Shown: positions 1-11,759 of the stretch, in pieces
How the letters are laid out: each line of letters opens with the position of its first letter
Position numbering within the stretch: position 1 is the first letter of the stretch
Assembly: GCF_022965805.1 (NCBI RefSeq)
Contig: NC_133117.1
Span: forward strand, 15,585,479 to 15,649,478
DNA: 64,000 bases
Direction: 5' to 3'
DNA from: Primulina eburnea
Lineage: Eukaryota > Streptophyta > Magnoliopsida > Lamiales > Gesneriaceae
Translations under genes and position numbers: made by a program
The notes under the pieces: generated by a model
What the model saw: only the letters and a program-made list of their open reading frames with translations
Told to the model about the DNA's origin: nothing
The model's database searches: none

Positions 1-523
1 ATTTTCGACATTACTCTGATTTTCCCCTCATGTTGCCGAGAGTGACGATGCCGTTGCGGATCAGTTTATCAATGGCCTAAATCCGGAAATCTTTACCTTG
101 GTGAATACCGGTAGACCGAACAACTTTTCAGAGGCTTTGAACCGTGCCAAGGAGGCAGAAGCTGGATTGCTTAGGAAACGAAGCACTTCTTATGTTACTC
201 CGACTCCGAGACCGCCACAACCAAATTTTCAACCACCTCCCAGATTCGAGAGTGGTGGTAGTAGCAGCAGGAAGAAAGACCAGTTGAAAGCGAAGGGCAA
301 ACACTTCAAGAGATCAGGGAGCAGTTCGTCGAGATCCAGCGGCTCACGACAGAGAGGTCTTGGCCAGAGTACAGAGTATATAGGTGTATATTGCAGTTCT
401 ACTGGAGGCCGACATGCCACCGAGCAGTGCAAGGGTGTGATGGGCGCTGCAATATCTGCCGACAGCAGGGACACTTCGCCAGGGTTTGTCCTCAGAAAGG
501 TGTACAGTAAGCTCAGAGTGTAG
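1..523 (+). pseudogene. Tek1 gag, C-terminal part
   Basis: The reading frame matches the Tek2 gag from the end of the retrotransposon-gag domain (a motif like [16 protein letters not shown]) through the Ser/Arg-rich linker to the first zinc knuckle. The gag protein packages element RNA into virus-like particles. The first knuckle is damaged: its second Cys is displaced compared with Tek2. A frameshift then converts the second knuckle to nonsense, and a TAG closes the frame at 521-523. Upstream sequence (1-97) is also gag-like but is broken. The N-terminus lies left of the window. Confidence 0.85.
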
Positions 524-999
524 GAGCATCTGGTTCAGTAGATCAACCTGAGAGGCGAGCTTCATCTGTTCATTCCTTTTAGCCCACTCCTACACAGACC
601 CAGCACCGAGCCAGAGGTAGCCAGATAATGAGCCAACCTCCCAGACAGCAGGCTCGAGTATTTGCATTGACAGAAGAGCAGGCCCAAGATGCACCAGATG
701 ATGTGATTGCAGGTAACTATTTTCTTTGCGGTTATCCTGCTTATGTATTGATAGATACGGGTGCATCTTATACTTTCATATCTGAGCGCTTTGCATTGTT
801 GCTTTCATTGTCTGTCGAGTCATTATCTACTGTAGTGTCTATTTCTTCTCCGTTGGGAAGTGGTCTTATATCTGTGACTTCAGTTAGACATTGTATACGA
901 CAATTTGAGGGTCACGAGATTGACTTAGATTGTATTGTGCTTGGGTTAGCTGCCTTTGACTGTATTGTCGGTATCGATATGTTATCCAAGTACAGAGCC
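524..999 (+). pseudogene. Tek1 gag-protease linker and aspartic protease, 5' part
   Basis: The open stretch from 628 aligns with the Tek2 linker (Gln-rich, [10 protein letters not shown]) and the retropepsin-like aspartic protease. The active-site motif IDTGASYTF is intact. The frame is cut at base 999, just after the codons for YRA, by the Tek2 insertion, and resumes at 9845 with the next codons. Gag-pol proteases of this family cut the polyprotein inside the particle. This copy cannot be expressed as a whole protein. Confidence 0.87.
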
Positions 1000-2975
1000 T
1001 GTGGGGACCCGGGCTCTAATTCTTTTCTTTGGGATTAAAACGGATCATTAATATAAAAAGTGGGTCAAATTTTTGCTTTTACATTAACTCAAATGAAAGC
1101 TACCATAAGAAGTCTCTATGTTATTCAACAACATAATATACAAACATAAGATACAAATATGTCTGGTTCCAAACCATATTCGGCAACTAGTAATTAAATA
1201 CAGTACATGCCAAAAGTACAACTACTAGTTCTTCTGCTATGCCCGAGATCACCACGCTATGTCCATCTCTCATCCTCTGCGTGACCCAGATCCTGCCCCA
1301 CCTGTTGTTATGCACACATACAAACATAACAACAGCCGGAAAACCGGTGAGAACAAATCCCAGTATAAACATGTATACATGCATATAACCAATCATAACA
1401 TATAAAACATGCTATTATGAATAATGTACATATGCACATGTAATGCGAATCAAATCATGTCTAGACTCGACTCGACTATAACTCTAGGGATCTCGGTGTG
1501 AATAAGACGTCACTACCTACCCTCCAATCGGGGTAATGTACGTCTCATTCCTAGACTTCGGCCTGAGCTGTATCAACGGCGGCAATAAGAGTAATACCTA
1601 CTCCTAAGCTGAGATACACCGAAACGTCTAGCTATTTGACAATGCCTGTCAAAGACTCTCCTATCTTAGATGCAATGACTATCAATATGTAAACAAAGTA
1701 TAATCATATTCATATCTGAATATCACACTGATCATACATGCTTGAATACAATTCTGAAATCAAAGCATAAACATGTCAAAAGATTGAATATAATGCTATA
1801 CACAATTCATAAACATGTTACAATATATCTAATAATACTAGTATGTGATTTTGGTTGGGAAACTCAAATAATATCTTATTTGAGTTACATCTCCCCAAAC
1901 AAAACATGACTTTTACCTTTCGTCGCACAATCGCTGTCACGGTCGCCAAACTGAATCTTAAATGAAAATGTTGATATACAATCTATCAATCTCTAATCTC
2001 AATCAACACATATCCAAGTCACTACGTGATCTCGATACAATTTGACGGCATAACGACGTAATTCTCGATACCGGTCAATCAAATTCTCAACAGATATCAA
2101 CACTATCTTATTCTCAATCATAATCCAATACAATATTCATACAAAACATGTCATAGTACCCAAAATCTGCATATTTAGTTCTAAACATGCTATAAAAATT
2201 GTAACAATTGCATATGACATCCGTTCTTCGATCCGGTTGCGTTTCTACGATAACCATCCTCTCAAGAACACATATATATAAGCATATCAACATTTCCCCA
2301 ATATGTAATTCTCAAACCATACTGGAATTGAACAATACTTACATCACTTTGTAGCAAATACGGAGAGGAGTTCAAAACCGAAATCGGATTAACGTTTAGA
2401 TGTGTAAATCTTACACAAGCCCTATTCTAAGGTAGAAAGTAGCTTACCTTTTCCTAAGGCTATCCTCGGTGGTCTGCTGATGAAATGGCAAAGAAAGAAG
2501 ACCATTCTATATATATATTGCATGATTTAGGACAAATGGCTTGTTCTTTGAAGTACACGTCTCGCGCATATGCGCGGCATTACTCGCGCATGTGCGCGAG
2601 ACCTACGGTCTCGAAAATACAACACTCGCGCATATGCGCCGTTCCTTTCGCGCATATGCGCCCAAGCTGCTGGACCGACCGCGCATATGCGCGACTAAAC
2701 TCGCGCATGTGCGCCACAGCTGCTGGAAGTATCGCGCATGTGCGCCACTTTCTTCGCGCAGATGCACCGATGCTACTGTAATGCTCATGCATATGCGCGC
2801 ATTTCTTCGCGCATATGCGCCATAGCTTCGGCCTTTTACATTTATTCTTAACCTTTCTCCTCTTTTCTCATGTCTTTCCTACTCCCATTTTACTTAGTGT
2901 TTCTCATGCAACGTCATGCACTCTCACATCCTCAAATATCGCATTAATGAAGACTAATAAATCTTGAGCCTTACA
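1000..2975 (-). repeat. Tek2 3' LTR
   Basis: This copy of the 1.98-kb LTR begins TGTGGGGACCCGGG on the plus strand and ends CTTGAGCCTTACA, next to the minus-strand polypurine tract. It contains a palindrome array (2562-2821), a TATA box, and three short inverted-repeat blocks conserved in every Tek LTR here (near 1330-1380, 1489-1565 and 1843-1895). A 69-codon open frame at 1187-1396 is not conserved in frame between families and is not called as a gene. Confidence 0.96.
2508..2821 (-). promoter_or_regulatory. Tek2 LTR promoter block: TATA box plus GCGCATATGCGC array
   Basis: About ten copies of a 12-15 bp palindrome of the GCGCATATGCGC type, some with a central CATGTG, lie at 2562-2821 with 8-25 bp spacers. 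In the element's sense (minus) direction the array is followed after about 43 bp by TATATATATA at 2508-2519, with CATGCA just before the TATA. The same block is at 9426-9685 with TATA near 9372 in the 5' LTR. The position in U3 just upstream of a TATA box suggests an enhancer or binding-site array. That role is inferred. Confidence 0.7.
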
Positions 2976-2989
2976 TTTCTCCCCCTCTA
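2976..2989 (-). other. Tek2 polypurine tract
   Basis: On the minus strand this is an AGAGGGGGAGAAA tract directly before the TGTAAGGC start of the 3' LTR, the expected plus-strand DNA priming site. The same tract type precedes the Tek1, Tek0 and Tek3 LTRs. Confidence 0.9.
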
Positions 2990-3072
2990 AGAAATGATTT
3001 CGCCCTCGAAATCGTAGGCAATTATTAAACATACATGACAAGTAATGTAATCAAGACTGAAAATTACTTACA

Positions 3073-4446
3073 TCATGTAAACAACTCGGGATGTTTCTGT
3101 CGCATATCTGCTTCTGTTTCCCAAGTCGCTTCCTCAATGCCATGACGACTCCATTGAACTTTCACAAGTGGAATAATCTTTGTTCTGAGCTTCTTTTCTT
3201 TCCGATCAAGGATCTGTATCGGTTGTTCCACGTAGCTCAAGGTCTGATCAAGTTCAGCTTCGTCAGGTTGAATGACATGAGAAACATCAGGCATGTATTT
3301 ACGCAACATCGATACATGAAAAATGTCATGTATCCCAGATAGAGAAGGAGGAAGTGCAAGTCGATAAGCTCGATCGCCAATCTTCTCAAGAATCTCGTAA
3401 GGACCAATGTATCGAGGAGATAGTTTCCCGCGTTTGCCAAATCTTACAACGCCTCTAAAAGGAGAAATCTTCAAGAATACTCTATCTCCCGCCTCAAATA
3501 CTAACGGTCTACGTTTGATATTGGCATACTTTGCTTGTCGATCTTGTGCTGTCTTCATCCTCTTCTGAATGAGTTTCACCTTCTCTGTCATGTCACGAAT
3601 CATATCTGGCCCAAGTTCTGGTACTTCTGAAACGTCATCCCAATATAGCGGAGATCTGCACTTCTTGCCATACAAAGCTTCAAACGGTGCCATCTCGATA
3701 CTCGTCTGATAGCTATTATTGTAAGAGAATTCGCAAAGAGGTAGAGAATCTTGCCAACCAATGCCAAAATCTAGCACGACGGCTCTCAACATATCCTCTA
3801 GAGTCTGGATAGTCCGTTCTGACTGTCCGTCTGTCTGAGGATGATAAGCAGTACTCAGGTGTAATGTCGTACCTAGAGCCTGCTGTAAGCTGTGCCAAAA
3901 GTGAGAAGTGAATCGTGGATCACGATCTGATACGATAGACTTCGGCACTCCATGCAACCTGACTACCTCTCGAATATATATCTCCGCCATCTGATCTTGT
4001 CTATACGTCATTTTGTACGGAATGAAGCACGCAGATTTGGTCAGTCTGTCAATAATGACCCAAATCGCATCGCAGCCTCTGGATGATCGAGGTAAATTCG
4101 TCACGAAATCCATGGAAATGTGATCCCATTTCCATTCAGGAATAGACAAACTCTGAAGTAACCCTCCGGGCTTCTTCCTTTCAGCTTTCACCTGTTGGCA
4201 ATTTAAACATTTAGACACATATTTGGCGATGTCTGACTTCATCTGCTTCCACCAGAACTGTGTCTTCAAATCATTATACATCTTCCTGCCGCCAGGATGG
4301 ATGCTGAACCGACTGCAGTGCGCTTCGGACATAATCTGATGTCTCAAATCTGAAACATCTGGCACTACAAGGCGGTTATTCACATACAGCACATGATCGC
4401 GTACCTGATATTCTGACTAATGCCCTGATCTGACCATTTGAATCGA
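3073..4446 (-). pseudogene. Tek2 integrase with C-terminal chromodomain
   Basis: A 439-codon open frame (4392-3073) encodes the integrase, which inserts element cDNA into the chromosome. Visible are the HHCC zinc finger (H25, H32, C62, C65) and a complete DDE triad (D95, D156, E192) with family-typical spacing. The last roughly 55 residues resemble the Tekay/Del chromodomain (VQWSRHGIEEATWE), a module linked to heterochromatin targeting. Two stops near 4444 and 4418, absent in the matching part of Tek1, cut it from the RNase H frame, so it is part of a broken gag-pol rather than a free gene. Apart from those stops the integrase looks catalytically intact. Confidence 0.92.
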
Positions 4447-5058
4447 TCATTGCACATTCTGATCTGTTCGTTGTGCTTCTTTGATCCTCATGATCAAGTC
4501 CGGCTCAACTTGAATAGCAGCCAGTCGTAGTGGCTTACTATCTGTATCAAATGTTAACCCGGCCAAATAACAGTCTTCAATCATATTCGTAACACCTATC
4601 GTCGACAAGGATAAAGAACATACCTTTCGACTCAAGGCATCTGCTGCTGCGTTCGACTTTCCTAGATAGTATTTGATTTCACAATCAAAATCTTTAAGTA
4701 AATCAAGCCATCTACGCTGCCTCATGTTCAATTCTGATTGAGAGAATAGGTACTTTAGACTCTTGTGATCGGAAAAGATCTCAAATTTCTCGCCATAGAG
4801 ATAATGACGCCAAATCTTTAATGCAAATACGATAACCGCCAATTCCAGATCATGAATGGGGTATCGAACTTCATGTGGCTTCAATTGTCTCGAGACGTAG
4901 GCGATCACATGGCCTCGCTGCATAAGCACACATCCCAAACCTCTATGCGAAGCATCACAATACACAACAAAATCACCCGTACCTGAAGGTATCGTCAGTA
5001 CAGGAGCACTGGTCAGCCTTTTCTTCAACTCTAGAAAGCTAGACTCGCACTCCTCTGA
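4447..5058 (-). pseudogene. Tek2 RT thumb and RNase H
   Basis: The open frame 5028-4447 encodes the RT-RNase H connection and RNase H, which degrades the RNA strand of the RNA/DNA hybrid. It shows [10 protein letters not shown], the [16 protein letters not shown] helix and the [11 protein letters not shown] motif. It is in frame with the upstream RT and is separated from it only by a TAG near 5058. Tek1 has TGG at the same codon (34240 region), so this is a single Trp-to-stop change. A second stop ends it at 4444-4446. Confidence 0.9.
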
Positions 5059-7608
5059 CTAAACAAATGGTGCATTCTTTTGCGTCAATTGAGTTATTGG
5101 CTTTGCAATACTGGAGAAATCTTTGATAAATCTTCTGTAGTATCCGGCTAAGCCCATGAAACGGCGTATTTCTGGTACAGAAGTCGGCCTCGACCAACTG
5201 ATCACAGCTTCAACTTTATTCGGATCTACAGAAATACCATCTCCAGATATAATGTGTCCCAAAAAGACAACTCGATTCAACCAAAACTCACACTTTGACA
5301 ATTTTGCATACAGTCGCTCGTTTCTCAACGTCTGCAAAACAATTCTGAGATGCTCTGCATGCTCATTTCTGTTCTTCGAATACACCAAAATATCATCGAT
5401 GAAAACAATGACAAATTCATCCAAATATTTCTGAAACACTTGGTTCATCAAGCCCATAAATACCGCAGGAGCATTGGTTAAACCAAAAGGCATGACAATA
5501 AATTCGTAATGTCCATACCTGGTTTGAAATGCTGTCTTTGGTATGTCTATATCTCGAACTCTGAGCTGATGATACCCAGAACGCAAATCAATCTTCGAAT
5601 ACACGGAAGATCCCTGCAACTGATCAAATAAATCATCAATCCTAGGCAAAGGATATTTATTCTTGATCGTTGCCTTGTTCAGTTGCCTGTAATCAATACA
5701 TAAACGCATCGAACCATCTTTCTTTCGCACAAATAGCACCGGAGCGCCCCAAGGAGATACACTAGGTCTGATATATCCCTTGGCTAGAAGATCTTCTAAT
5801 TGTGCTTTCAATTCTTTTAGTTCAATAGGTGCCATCCTATACGGAGCTCTCGAAATAGGGACGGTACCTGGTACAAGTTCAATACTGAAGTCTACCTCTC
5901 GAACCGGAGGTAATCCTGGGATTTCGTCTGGAAAAATATCTGGAAATTCCCGTACTACGGCCAGGTCCGCCAATGCCGGGCTCGACTTCTGCATATCTAC
6001 AGCATAAATAAAGAAATCATCCGCTCCTTTCTGTAACAATCTGTTCATAGTAAGAGCCAAAATCAAGGGAATCCGAGATCTGGAACCATTCCCGTAGAAT
6101 TTCCACTCGTCTGTCATCTCGGGTCTGAATCTGACAATCTTATGGAAACAATCTACAGTGGCTCTGTACTTCGTTAGCATATCAATACCGACTATACAGT
6201 CAAAATCAGCTAGACCCAACACTATACAATCTAGGTCAATCTCATGCCCTTCAAACTGTAGAATGCAATGTCTAACCGTAGTTACAGATATCAATCCTCT
6301 TCCCAACGGAGAATTAATAGATACAACATCTAGCAAAGACTCAACAGGCAAGGAATGCAACAATGCAAATCGCTCTGAAATGAATGTATGTGATGCACCT
6401 GTATCTATCAAGATATAAGCAGGATAACCATAAAGGAGACAATTACCTGCTATAACATCATCTGGTGCATCTTGTGCTTGCTCTTCAGTCAAGGCAAACA
6501 CCTGAGCCTGTTGTCTCTGAGGCTGACTCCCTGGCTGGCCACCTCTGGCTCGAGGCTGGGTCTGTGCTGGTGGCGGCTGAAATGAGTGAACAGATGAAGC
6601 TTGCCTCTCAGGCTGAGTCACGGAGGCAGACGATCCTGCAGCTTGGAATCTCGATGCACCACTTCTCTGAGGACAGACCTTGGCATAATGCCCCGGTTGC
6701 TTGCATACGTTACACCTGCCCACTACACCTTGACACTGTTCTGTGGCATGCTTACCTCCACAAGTACTGCAATATCCACTTGCCACCTCTAGACTCTGGC
6801 CAAAGCCTCTCTGTCTTGACCCGCTGGAGCTCGAAGAACTGCTCCCTGCCCTCTTAAACTGTTTACCCTTTGCTTTCAACTGATCTTTGCGTCCGCTGCT
6901 GCTACCACCACTTTCGAATCGAGGAGGAGGTTGTACTGGAGGTAATGGCGGTCTTGGACTCGGAGCCACATACGGAACACTCCGTTGTCTCAGCAACCCT
7001 GCTTCAGCTCCTTTGGCCCGATTCAATGCATCCGAGAAGTTGTTGGGTCTCCCCGTATTTACCAACGTAAAGATATCTGGATTCAGGCCATTTATAAACT
7101 GATCTGCCATGGCCTCATCACTACCTGAAACGTGAGGTGCAAAGCGAAGCAAGGAAGAAAATTTAGCAACGTACTCCTCAATGTTCAATTGCCCTTGCCT
7201 TAGGTTTGCAAATTCAGCGCCTTTATCTTTACGGTAGGATACAGGAAAGAATCGCTGATAGAACTCCGTCTTGAATGCTTTCCATGTAACCTCGGTGCCA
7301 CGCTGTTCTAGTGCTCTCCTTATATTCACCCACCAATACTTATCCACATCTTGCAGTTGATGGCCAATGAGTTTCACTCGTTTCTCGTCACTATATTCCA
7401 GAGACTCGAATAACATCTCGATATCGTCCAACCAGCTTTCACATTCAATTGCATTTTCTGTACCCTTTAAAGTCGGGGGTCGGAATGACTGGAATCGTTT
7501 GAATAGAGTCTCCATGGGCGTAGCAGTGACGTCCATCGTATCTCCGGATGTGCTACCCTGCTCGGGCGCTGGTGGTCGTAAAGGAACGGCTGCTCTTCTA
7601 GGAGGCAT
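5059..7608 (-). pseudogene. Tek2 gag-protease-reverse transcriptase (849 codons, ends at a premature stop)
   Basis: The frame begins MPPRRAAV, the usual Tekay gag start. The retrotransposon gag domain spans about residues 35-200. A Ser-rich linker follows, then two zinc knuckles (C280-C283-H288-C293 and C299-C302-H307-C312). Protease has D402 in [11 protein letters not shown] runs from about 570, with [16 protein letters not shown] near 640 and the catalytic FIDD at 736-739. The ORF stops at 849, just after QKNAPFV, where a TGG has become TAG. Gag, PR and RT are otherwise uninterrupted and in one frame, as usual for this clade. The truncated product could still make gag, PR and most of RT if transcribed. 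Confidence 0.93.
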
Positions 7609-7842
7609 GTATCTAATAATCCAACTGATTAGAATACAAGATATACAACTGTCTCAGCCCTCCTCTAGTCAGTTACCTCTGATCTAGAATCGGTTCTGAT
7701 TCAGTCTTAACCAATACATGCTGTAATCAATCAAATAACGAACAACATGTAACAAGGAAGAAATAAACATGCTAGCACATCATAGAGCAAGGAAGAAGAC
7801 TCGATCTACCCCGCTCATTCTATTCTATCTCAATCTATAGAA

Positions 7843-7860
7843 CCTATGGCTCTGATACCA
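7843..7860 (-). other. Tek2 primer-binding site (initiator tRNA-Met)
   Basis: On the minus strand the 18 bases TGGTATCAGAGCCATAGG lie five bases after the 5' LTR end. This is the standard plant initiator tRNA-Met primer site. The leader from here to the gag start at 7608 is about 235 bp, and I see nothing else in it. Confidence 0.93.
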
Positions 7861-7865
7861 CCTGT

Positions 7866-9839
7866 TGTGGGGACCCGGGCTCTAATTCTTTTCTTTGGGA
7901 TTAAAACGGATCATTAATATAAAAAGTGGGTCAAATTTTTGCTTTTACATTAACTCAAATGAAAGCTGCCATAAGAAGTCTCTATGTTATTCAACAACAT
8001 AATATACAAACATAAGATACAAATATGTCTGGTTCCAAACCATATTCGGCAACTAGTAATTAAATACAGTACATGCCAAAAGTACAACTACTAGTTCTTC
8101 TGCTATGCCCGAGATCACCACGCTATGTCCATCTCTCATCCTCTGCGTGACCCAGATCCTGCCCCACCTGTTGTTATGCACACATACAAACATAACAACA
8201 GCCGGAAAACCGGTGAGAACAAATCCCAGTATAAACATGTATACATGCATATAACCAATCATAACATAAAACATGCTATTATGAATAATGTACATATGCA
8301 CATGTAATGCGAATCAAATCATGTCTAGACTCGACTCGACTATAACTCTAGGGATCCCGGTGTGAATAAGACGTCACTACCTACCCTCCAATCGGGGTAA
8401 TGTACGTCTCATTCCTAGACTTCGGCCTGAGCTGTATCAACGGCGGCAATAAGAGTAATACCTACTCCTATGCTGAGATACACCGAAACGTCTAGCTATT
8501 TGACAATGCCTGTCAAAGACTCTCCTATCTTAGATGCAATGAATATCAATATGTAAACAAAGTATAATCATATTCATATCTGAATATCACACTGATCATA
8601 CATGCTTGAATACAATTCTGAAATCAAAGCATAAACATGTTAAAAGATTGAATATAATGCTATACACAATTCATAAACATGTTACAATATATCTAATAAT
8701 ACTAGTATGTGATTTTGGTTGGGAAACTCAAATAATATCTTATTTGAGTTACATCTCCCCAAACAAAACATGACTTATACCTTTCGTCGCACAATCGCTG
8801 TCACGGTCGCCAAACTGAATCTGAAATGAAAATGTTGATATACAATCTATCAATCTCTAATCTCAATCAACACATATCCAAGTCACTACGTGATCTCGAT
8901 ACAATTTGACGGCATAACGACGTAATTCTCGATACCGGTCAATCAAATTCTCAACAGATATCAACACTATCTTATTCTCAATCATAATCCAATACAATAT
9001 TAATTCAAAACATGTCATAGTACCCAAAATCTGCATATTTAGTTCTAAACATGCTATAAAAATTGTAACAATTGCATATGACATCCGTTCTTCGATCCGG
9101 TTGCGTTTCTACGATAACCATCCTCTCAAGAACACATATATATAAGCATATCAACATTTCCCCAATATGTAATTCTCAAACCATACTAGAATTGAACAAT
9201 ACTTACATCACTTTGTAGCAAATACGGAGAGGAGTTCAAAACCGAAATCGGATTAACGTTTAGATGTGTAAATCTTACACAAGCCCTATTCTAAGGTAGA
9301 AAGTAGCTTACCTTTTCCTAAGGCTATCCTCGGTGGTCTGCTGATGAAATGGCAAAGAAAGAAGACCATTCTATATATATATTGCATGATTTAGGACAAA
9401 TGGCTTGTTCTTTGAAGTACACGTCTCGCGCATATGCGCGGCATTACTCGCGCATGTGCGCGAGACCTACGGTCTCGAAAATACAACACTCGCGCATATG
9501 CGCCGTTCCTTTCGCGCATATGCGCCCAAGCTGCTGGACCGACCGCGCATATGCGCGACTAAACTCGCGCATGTGCGCCACAGCTGCTGGAAGTATCGCG
9601 CATGTGCGCCACTTTCTTCGCGCAGATGCGCCGATGCTACTGTAATGCTCATGCAAATGCGCGCATTTCTTCGCGCATATGCGCCATAGCTTCGGCCTTT
9701 TACATTTATTCTTAACCTTTCTCCTCTTTTCTCATGTCTTTCCTACTCCCATTTTACTTAGTGTTTCTCATGCAACGTCATGCACTCTCACATCCTCAAA
9801 TATCGCATTAATGAAGACTAATAAATCTTGAGCCTTACA
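7866..9839 (-). repeat. Tek2 5' LTR
   Basis: This is the promoter-bearing copy, 1974 bp, adjoining the primer-binding site. It is nearly identical to 1000-2975, with about a dozen substitutions and one 2-bp indel seen by eye. It carries the palindrome array at 9426-9685 with the TATA box near 9372-9384 and the same three conserved inverted-repeat blocks. Its outer end at 9839 is followed by the GAGCC target duplication and resumed Tek1 protease. Confidence 0.96.
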
Positions 9840-9844
9840 GAGCC

Positions 9845-10173
9845 ACTGTAGATTGTTTCCAGAAGATTGTCAGATTCAGACAAGAAATGGCTGATGAGTG
9901 GAAATTCTACGGTAAGGGTTTCCAGATCTCGGATTCCCTTAGTATCTATTTTGACGATGACTAGATTATTGCAGAAAGGAGCAGAGGGGTTCCTTGTGTA
10001 TTCAGTAGATCTACAGAAATCGAGCCCCTCATTGGCAGATCTGCCAGTGGTTTGCGAGTTTGCTGATGTATTCCCAGACGAGATTCCAGGGTTACCTCCA
10101 GCCCGAGAGGTTGATTTCAGTATTGATCTCATACCAGGTACAGTTCCGATATCTCGAGCTCCCTATCGAATGG
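9845..10173 (+). pseudogene. Tek1 protease C-terminus and RT N-terminal extension
   Basis: Directly after the Tek2 insertion the Tek1 frame resumes with codons for TVDCFQKIVRFR. It continues through the linker to RT ([33 protein letters not shown]), with one frameshift near 9915. It is interrupted at base 10173 inside the codons for RMAPIE by Ath1, and the next bases of the same motif are at 22097. Confidence 0.9.
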
Positions 10174-11759
10174 TGTTGCGACTTAGATTGTGGCACTCCC
10201 AAGAGCAGGTTGTCCACAAGTAATATAATTCGGTGAGTTCGAATATCGTATCCACAGGGAAGCTAAGGTAATTACAAGTCCACTACAATGTCTCTTTGTT
10301 TTGTTTTTGTTTTTGTTTCTTTTTAATTTTAATTGTTTGAATATTTAATGGGTAAATTTTAATTGTTCAAATTTTAATTTAAGTAGTTGAGATTAAAGGA
10401 TCCACTCTTGGTATTTTAATAAAGTTAACATTAACGAACAATATTGAAATCCACTTAATAAAATGGTTCCAATATATTAAATAATCATATTTATATTATG
10501 TTATAAATTATTATCTCATAAATATATAATATATACCAAAACTTAAAAATGTGGTCAAGTATTTATTGTGCTATATATATATATATATTTGTAAACACTA
10601 AATCAAGGTTCCCACTTTAAATGGTTGGTAAAACCAAACTAACATTTAAATGGTACCAAGAAAATATTACTATGATATATTTATATATAGTAAATCAAGG
10701 AATCCAAGTTAAATGGTTGGTAAAACCAAACTAACATTTAAATGGTTCCAATAATTTAATATTATAATATATTTATATATAATAAATCAAGGCATCCACT
10801 TCAAATGGTTGGTAATACCAAACTAAAATTTAAATGGTTCCAAGAATTTAGTGTAACATATAGCAACTATAAATCAAAACTCCCACTTATAAGTAGGGTA
10901 TAAAAATGCTTAAAGAAATAAATATAACATAAACAATAAATAATGATTAAAAAATATAAAACATAGATTCTTACCTTTTAAAACCTTATTATCATGCCAA
11001 GAGTTTCACCTTATCATCTCAACTTTAGGAAGTTAGCTATTCATTAATCAAAGTGTAAAACTTTGAATATGAAATTAACATGCTAATTATATTTAAATGA
11101 AGAAATAAAGGAAAAATATAGAGAGAAATATTATGAACTCAAAGGTTTGTTCATAGAATGAGGGATATCTCAATACATTACAATGCACCCCTATTTATAG
11201 CCAAATTTGGGGAGACAACCACAAATAAAATATTATTTTTTACACATAAGTCTTCATTGGTGTTCCAAGAAATTAATATTTTAATACACATCACTTTTGA
11301 AAATCTTCTTCTCCGAATTTGCTTCTTCACATAAAATGAAACATGTGGATAATTGAGTTGTCTAGTTGTGGTATTTTTTTCAGAATATTTGACCAAGTAA
11401 TTTGAGAGATATGGTCAAAATACTAGAGCATTGTAAAACTGCCGCTCCTTTGGTAACTTTAATTGTTGCTTAATTTGATCCCACTTGTGAGAGGATTTTT
11501 ATCTCATGCTTGGCAACAATATTGTAGATCTTATAATCAACTTTCTACAGGTCCAAGAATCATCTTAATCCCATTTGCAACGCCAAGTTTATTCGTGTTT
11601 TATCGAACTTGTAAAATAGTAAAAACTTATAATTACACAACAACTTATATTTTATACAATTTATTATAAAACATATAATATTTAAACATTTAATAAAACA
11701 AAAACTATATATTTATATAATAAAACATTTAATTAATATACAATATTTTATCTTTATCA
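10174..11759 (-). repeat. Ath1 3' LTR
   Basis: This AT-rich LTR of 1586 bp begins TGTTGCGACT on the plus strand and ends CTTTATCA. It includes a tandem repeat at 10600-10885. Small open frames inside it (for example 11178-11396) have no recognisable protein content. Confidence 0.95.
10600..10885. repeat. Tandem repeat in Ath1 LTR, about 91-bp unit, three copies plus a partial
   Basis: Copies start near 10600, 10691 and 10782, with a partial fourth near 10871. Each holds AAATCAAGG, TAAATGGTTGGT and an inverted partner ACCAAACTAA followed by TTTAAATGGTNCCAA and an AT-rich tail. The 5' LTR has the same array at about 20931-21215. Its role is unknown. Confidence 0.85.

Larger units (their letters stand above)
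1000..9839 (-). mobile_element. Tek2: nearly complete Tekay-like Ty3/gypsy element inserted antisense in Tek1
   Basis: The element is 8840 bp with LTRs at 1000-2975 and 7866-9839, both TG...CA on the plus strand. It is flanked by the duplication GAGCC at 995-999 and 9840-9844. Reading on the minus strand, the order is 5' LTR, tRNA-Met primer site, gag-PR-RT, RNase H, integrase with chromodomain, polypurine tract, 3' LTR. Every domain is present, but three stop codons split the polyprotein. By eye the two LTRs differ at about 14 sites in 1975 bp (about 0.7%). At a commonly used rate of 1.3e-8 per site per year that implies a few hundred thousand years; the date is inference. Confidence 0.97.

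Noticed and set aside
1187..1396. A small hydrophobic ORF recurring in Tek LTRs (also 8053-8301, 46626-46847, 62268-62489)
   Set aside because: The DNA block is conserved but the reading frame is not: the same bases are read in different frames in Tek2 and Tek3 because of indels, so conservation is at DNA or RNA level.
2562..2821. Regularly spaced palindromic repeats resembling a CRISPR array (also 9426-9685, 22426-22670, 36456-36670, 37431-37654, 48186-48397)
   Set aside because: The repeats are short, variable, self-palindromic and lie inside plant retrotransposon LTRs next to TATA boxes; spacer lengths are irregular and there are no cas genes.
2485..2825. Open frames of 60-98 codons across the palindrome arrays (both strands; also 9349-9689, 36235-36724, 22299-22763, 48126-48485)
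   Set aside because: They arise because GC-rich palindromes contain few stops; the products are low-complexity repeats such as RAYAR or AHMR and exist in several frames at once.
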